Source: Syntrophaceae bacterium (GTDB taxonomy: Bacteria > Desulfobacterota > Syntrophia > Syntrophales > UBA2192). Taken from it: a stretch of DNA of 64,000 nt. The stretch covers positions 930,001-994,000 of the forward strand of contig JABLXY010000001.1 in assembly GCA_013177795.1 (NCBI GenBank), given 5' to 3'. Below the pieces are notes generated by a model. That model ran no database searches. It was not told where the DNA came from and saw only the letters and a list, made by a program, of their open reading frames with translations. A program made the translations under genes and the position numbers. Below, one piece after another: positions 61,455 to 64,000 of this stretch (position 1 is its first letter; each line of letters starts with the position of its first letter).

Positions 61455-62663
61455 TCATCCTACCGTCCCGTCGCTGCGCAGCTTCCCGATCTCCTCGGCG
61501 CTATAGCCCAGGGAGGAGAGGATCTCGTCCGTGTGTTCCCCGTGCACCGGGGCGAAACGCCTCACCTGCCCCGGGGTTTCGGAGAGCTTCGGCAGGATCC
61601 CGACCTGCTTCACCCTGCCCAGTTTCGGGTGCTCGAGTTCGATCACCATTTTCCGGTGGACCACCTGGGGATCGCTGAAGACCTCACCGATGTCGTAGAC
61701 CTTCCCGACGGGAATGTCCTGCCGCGACAGCAGGTCGAACCACTCGTCGCGCGTCTTCGACAGAAACACCTTCTCGAGCCCGGCGCGGATCTCGAGCATC
61801 TTTGCGTCGGGGGCCCGGAATGTCATGTCCATGGACCACTTGGCCGGCATGTACTCCTCCTTGCCGATGGCCTTGCACAGGTTGTCCCAGAAATGCGGCT
61901 CCAGGCAGCCGATGCTGAGGTATTTGCCGTCCCGGGTTTCGTAGACGGCGTAGTGCGGGTAGGCCCCCATGGCCCACGACTCGCCGCGCCGCATCACGGT
62001 GCCGTCCATGAAGAACCGGTGGGTGAACCACGTGATGAGATGGATGGCCCCTTCCATGTAGGTGTGGTCGATGTATTGGCCCTTGCCCGTTTTCCCCCGG
62101 GCCATGAGGGCCAGGAGGATCCCGACGGCCCCGTAGAGCGACACGCCGGCGAAGTCGGCGATGATGTTGAGCGGGACGGACGGGGGACCGTCCTTCGGCC
62201 CGATGAGGCCGAGGACGCCGGCCAGTGAAATGTAGTTGATGTCGTGACCCGAGAACAGGCGGTAAGGACCGTCCTGACCGTAGCCCGAAAGCGAGCAGTA
62301 GACGATGCGCGGGTTGATTTCGCTGATCGCCCTGTAATCGACGCCGAGACGCTCCACGACGCCCGGCCGGTAGCCCTCGATGACCACGTCGGCCTCCTGA
62401 GCCATCCGGTGGAAGATCCTCCGCCCCTCGTCGGACCGGAGATTGAGGCCGATGCACTTCTTGTTGCGGTTGAGCGCGAAGTAGGCGGCCTCCCTCTCCT
62501 TGTCCTTTCCGCCCGGCGAGTACCCCATGTCCGCCATCGGGAAGGCCTTGGCCGGCTCCACCTTGATGACCTCGGCGCCGAAATCGCCCAGGATCATGGT
62601 GCAGAGCGCACCGGGGACATAATTCGACAGGTCGAGAACCTTGATGCCTTCGAGCGCCAGCAT
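61455..62663 (-). CDS. CaiB/BaiF-family CoA transferase or alpha-methylacyl-CoA racemase-like enzyme
   Basis: The 402-residue protein has the class III CoA-transferase fold with LDLSNYVPGALCTMILGDFG, EGYRPGVVERLG, and PLNIIADFAG with Asp170 where both transferases and racemases have their catalytic Asp. The surrounding sequence is closest to alpha-methylacyl-CoA racemases. It acts on acyl-CoA esters and may work with acid degradation in this organism. ATG 62663 follows AAAGGAGGGGG. A terminator-shaped hairpin lies 121 bases upstream on the same strand. Confidence 0.87.
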   Translation of the reverse strand: MLALEGIKVLDLSNYVPGALCTMILGDFGAEVIKVEPAKAFPMADMGYSPGGKDKEREAAYFALNRNKKCIGLNLRSDEGRRIFHRMAQEADVVIEGYRPGVVERLGVDYRAISEINPRIVYCSLSGYGQDGPYRLFSGHDINYISLAGVLGLIGPKDGPPSVPLNIIADFAGVSLYGAVGILLALMARGKTGKGQYIDHTYMEGAIHLITWFTHRFFMDGTVMRRGESWAMGAYPHYAVYETRDGKYLSIGCLEPHFWDNLCKAIGKEEYMPAKWSMDMTFRAPDAKMLEIRAGLEKVFLSKTRDEWFDLLSRQDIPVGKVYDIGEVFSDPQVVHRKMVIELEHPKLGRVKQVGILPKLSETPGQVRRFAPVHGEHTDEILSSLGYSAEEIGKLRSDGTVG

Positions 62664-62783
62664 AACCCCCTCCTTTCATCGGGCTTTGACCGCCTCTCCT
62701 TCAAACCCTTTTGCCTCTGCCTGGGAGCCGCCTTGCGCCTCCGTGCGTTCACCTCCTGCCGTGCCACGGCGGGCGGAGGGCAT

Positions 62784-62816
62784 AAAAAACCCCCGCATCA
62801 CTCAGGATACCGGGGG
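62784..62816 (-). terminator. Orphan rho-independent terminator upstream of CoA-transferase gene
   Basis: On the minus strand CCCCCG (62816-62811) pairs with CGGGGG (62795-62790) and is followed by six T. The only minus-strand gene upstream is beyond 63472, so it ends either a leader of the CoA-transferase gene or an unseen small RNA from 62820-63050, where I find no gene. Confidence 0.65.
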
Positions 62817-63146
62817 ATTGCCGTTCCGCACATGCCCTTCACCCTCAGCGGCAGACAGAAGTGACCGCCGACGGCCCCCCCGACCCTGTACGGCCGGTCG
62901 ACGGGGGGCCCTGACAGACCCGCTCGAGACCCGGCGACTCTATATCACGGATCGGCAGGCCGCGCCACAGAAACCGTTCAACGGGGGTGACAGCTGCCAA
63001 GGACTTGATATCACATGCAAAGCGAGTGCTTGAATTCATGTTGGTTTTCTGGTATGAGCACCGTGCACCAAAACCAACGGTTCTCTTTGCGGACGGGCCG
63101 ATCGACGTTCCCCATCGACGGCAAGGGAGAGAGGAAAGAGGACGAG

Positions 63147-63368
63147 ATGCAGTCCCGTGGTCACACGGAACGGGAAATCTGCGGACACTGTGGGAAAAGG
63201 GTTTCGTTCATCAGATGCACCGGATGTGAGATACAACTCTGCCAGGAGTGTGCCTGCTTCGAGCTGGTTGGTTCAGGCACCGGCACGGTCATACCGGTCT
63301 ACTACTGCCTTCAGTGCGTCAAGGATGACAGGATAAACCCCAACGCAGTCTTTTACGGGATCAAGTAG
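63147..63368 (+). CDS. Small Cys-rich zinc-ribbon protein
   Basis: The 73-residue protein has four CxxC-type pairs: CGHC, CTGC, CQEC-AC and CLQC, spaced as in B-box or double zinc-ribbon folds. It probably binds two zinc ions and mediates contacts; no enzyme domain is present. ATG 63147 follows AGAGGACG; the frame is open upstream to 63015 without clear coding character. Confidence 0.7.
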   Translation: MQSRGHTEREICGHCGKRVSFIRCTGCEIQLCQECACFELVGSGTGTVIPVYYCLQCVKDDRINPNAVFYGIK

Positions 63369-63471
63369 CAACCCCTGGGCCGGGACACCTGTCGCTTGCG
63401 CAGATACCCGGGGTGCACCCGGTGTCGTGCGTCCGAGCCCGCCTGATTGCAGGACACTCCCGGCCCTGCGG

Positions 63472-63822
63472 TCATCTCGAATCGACGAAAAACTTCGCGA
63501 TCAGAAACCCCGCCAGGATCATGACGACCGACAGGTCGGCACGGTCCAGGAGCCACAGCACGGAGGCCTTGACCGCCGGAGCCTCGTTGAGGAAGCTGAA
63601 ACAGCTTGCGGGCAGATACTTCACGAGCACGACGGACGGGTACCTCGTCCACTCGTTGTGCTCGAACCACCCGTAGAGCTGGTAGGCGAACAGCAGCGTC
63701 CCGGAGAGGAAGACGAGGTTGGCCAGCCATGACAGCAGGGAAATCCGCCGCCCCCTCGCTTCTACCCTGACCGGGTGGGAATACTGGAATTTCCACGCGG
63801 AATGCCCGTTGTGCGGATCCAT
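63472..63822 (-). CDS. Small membrane protein, 116 aa
   Basis: It has two hydrophobic segments (LLSWLANLVFLSGTLLFAY and LSVVMILAGFLIAKFFV) separated by about 50 residues that contain YLPASCFSFL. No family is recognised. ATG 63822 follows AAGGAGGTG. Upstream to the window end (63823-64000) I see no gene, only GC-rich sequence. Confidence 0.65.
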   Translation of the reverse strand: MDPHNGHSAWKFQYSHPVRVEARGRRISLLSWLANLVFLSGTLLFAYQLYGWFEHNEWTRYPSVVLVKYLPASCFSFLNEAPAVKASVLWLLDRADLSVVMILAGFLIAKFFVDSR

Positions 63823-64000
63823 AGAAGACACCTCCTTTTTCACCCCGTCTCGACGGGCGAGACAGGTTGCCCTCCCATGGGTGCAAGCCCCCGATCCGCG
63901 CAGGACGCGCAGCACGATGCCGGGATTCGATTGCAAGGCGGCTCGGTCTGAAGGCTCCGTCAACCCTATCGGCTGCATGAGCCATTCTCTTGAGTCCTTT

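Overview
The window is high-GC DNA from a Gram-negative bacterium. Lipoproteins, outer-membrane beta-barrels ending in aromatic residues, Tat substrates and periplasmic enzymes all point that way. The order pgpA - cinA - thpR - recA - recX - alaS, the membrane Fe-S/cytochrome b module, the CoA-ester enzymes, a Dnmt2-type methyltransferase and a GEMM riboswitch fit the Desulfobacterota (former Deltaproteobacteria), perhaps a Syntrophales-like anaerobe. That placement is inferred from gene content. No rRNA or tRNA gene is present to confirm it.

Layout. 1-9.4 kb is a housekeeping block (pgpA, cinA, thpR, recA, recX, alaS) whose gaps are packed with one family of palindromic repeats; an IS1182-family element sits exactly in the middle of one copy. 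9.4-13.3 kb is an AT-richer islet: an outer-membrane barrel gene whose C-terminal half changes composition, then a lipoprotein gene split by an IS3-family element. 13.5-23.7 kb holds an FAD oxidase, a secreted protein with two kinds of tandem repeat, a Pif1-WYL helicase, a ferric-reductase-like flavocytochrome, and a second barrel plus lipoprotein pair. 24-33 kb holds many small genes: an H1-like protein, a cyclophilin, a cold-shock gene with a structured leader, small exported proteins, a Tat dipeptidase, and a CstR-like repressor leading an Fe-S/cytochrome b operon. 33.6-46.4 kb is dominated by exported proteins: PASTA, 7xFnIII plus propeller, nitroreductase, SGNH hydrolase, AcfC-like binding protein, Tat-type radical SAM protein, TolB-lipase. 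46.5-64 kb carries a metal-binding HMA protein, a Dnmt2-like RNA methyltransferase, an acyl-CoA dehydrogenase behind a TetR-type palindrome, MBL-fold enzymes, a HerA-like ATPase, a decayed IS256-family element, a secreted FnIII/BACON-like protein behind a GEMM riboswitch, and a CaiB/racemase-family enzyme.

Three different insertion sequences can be delimited to the base: IS1182 with CGA shared at both ends, IS3 with a 3-bp CAC duplication, and IS256 with a 9-bp CTTGGGACA duplication. The IS3 and IS256 transposases have lost their frames through small indels. Envelope functions prevail: roughly half of the genes encode exported or membrane products. Sequence-visible regulation includes sigma70-type promoters (cold-shock gene, repressor operon, phosphodiesterase, a small exported protein), a repressor palindrome overlapping a -10 element, and the GEMM riboswitch, which would tie a secreted adhesin-like protein to cyclic dinucleotide levels.
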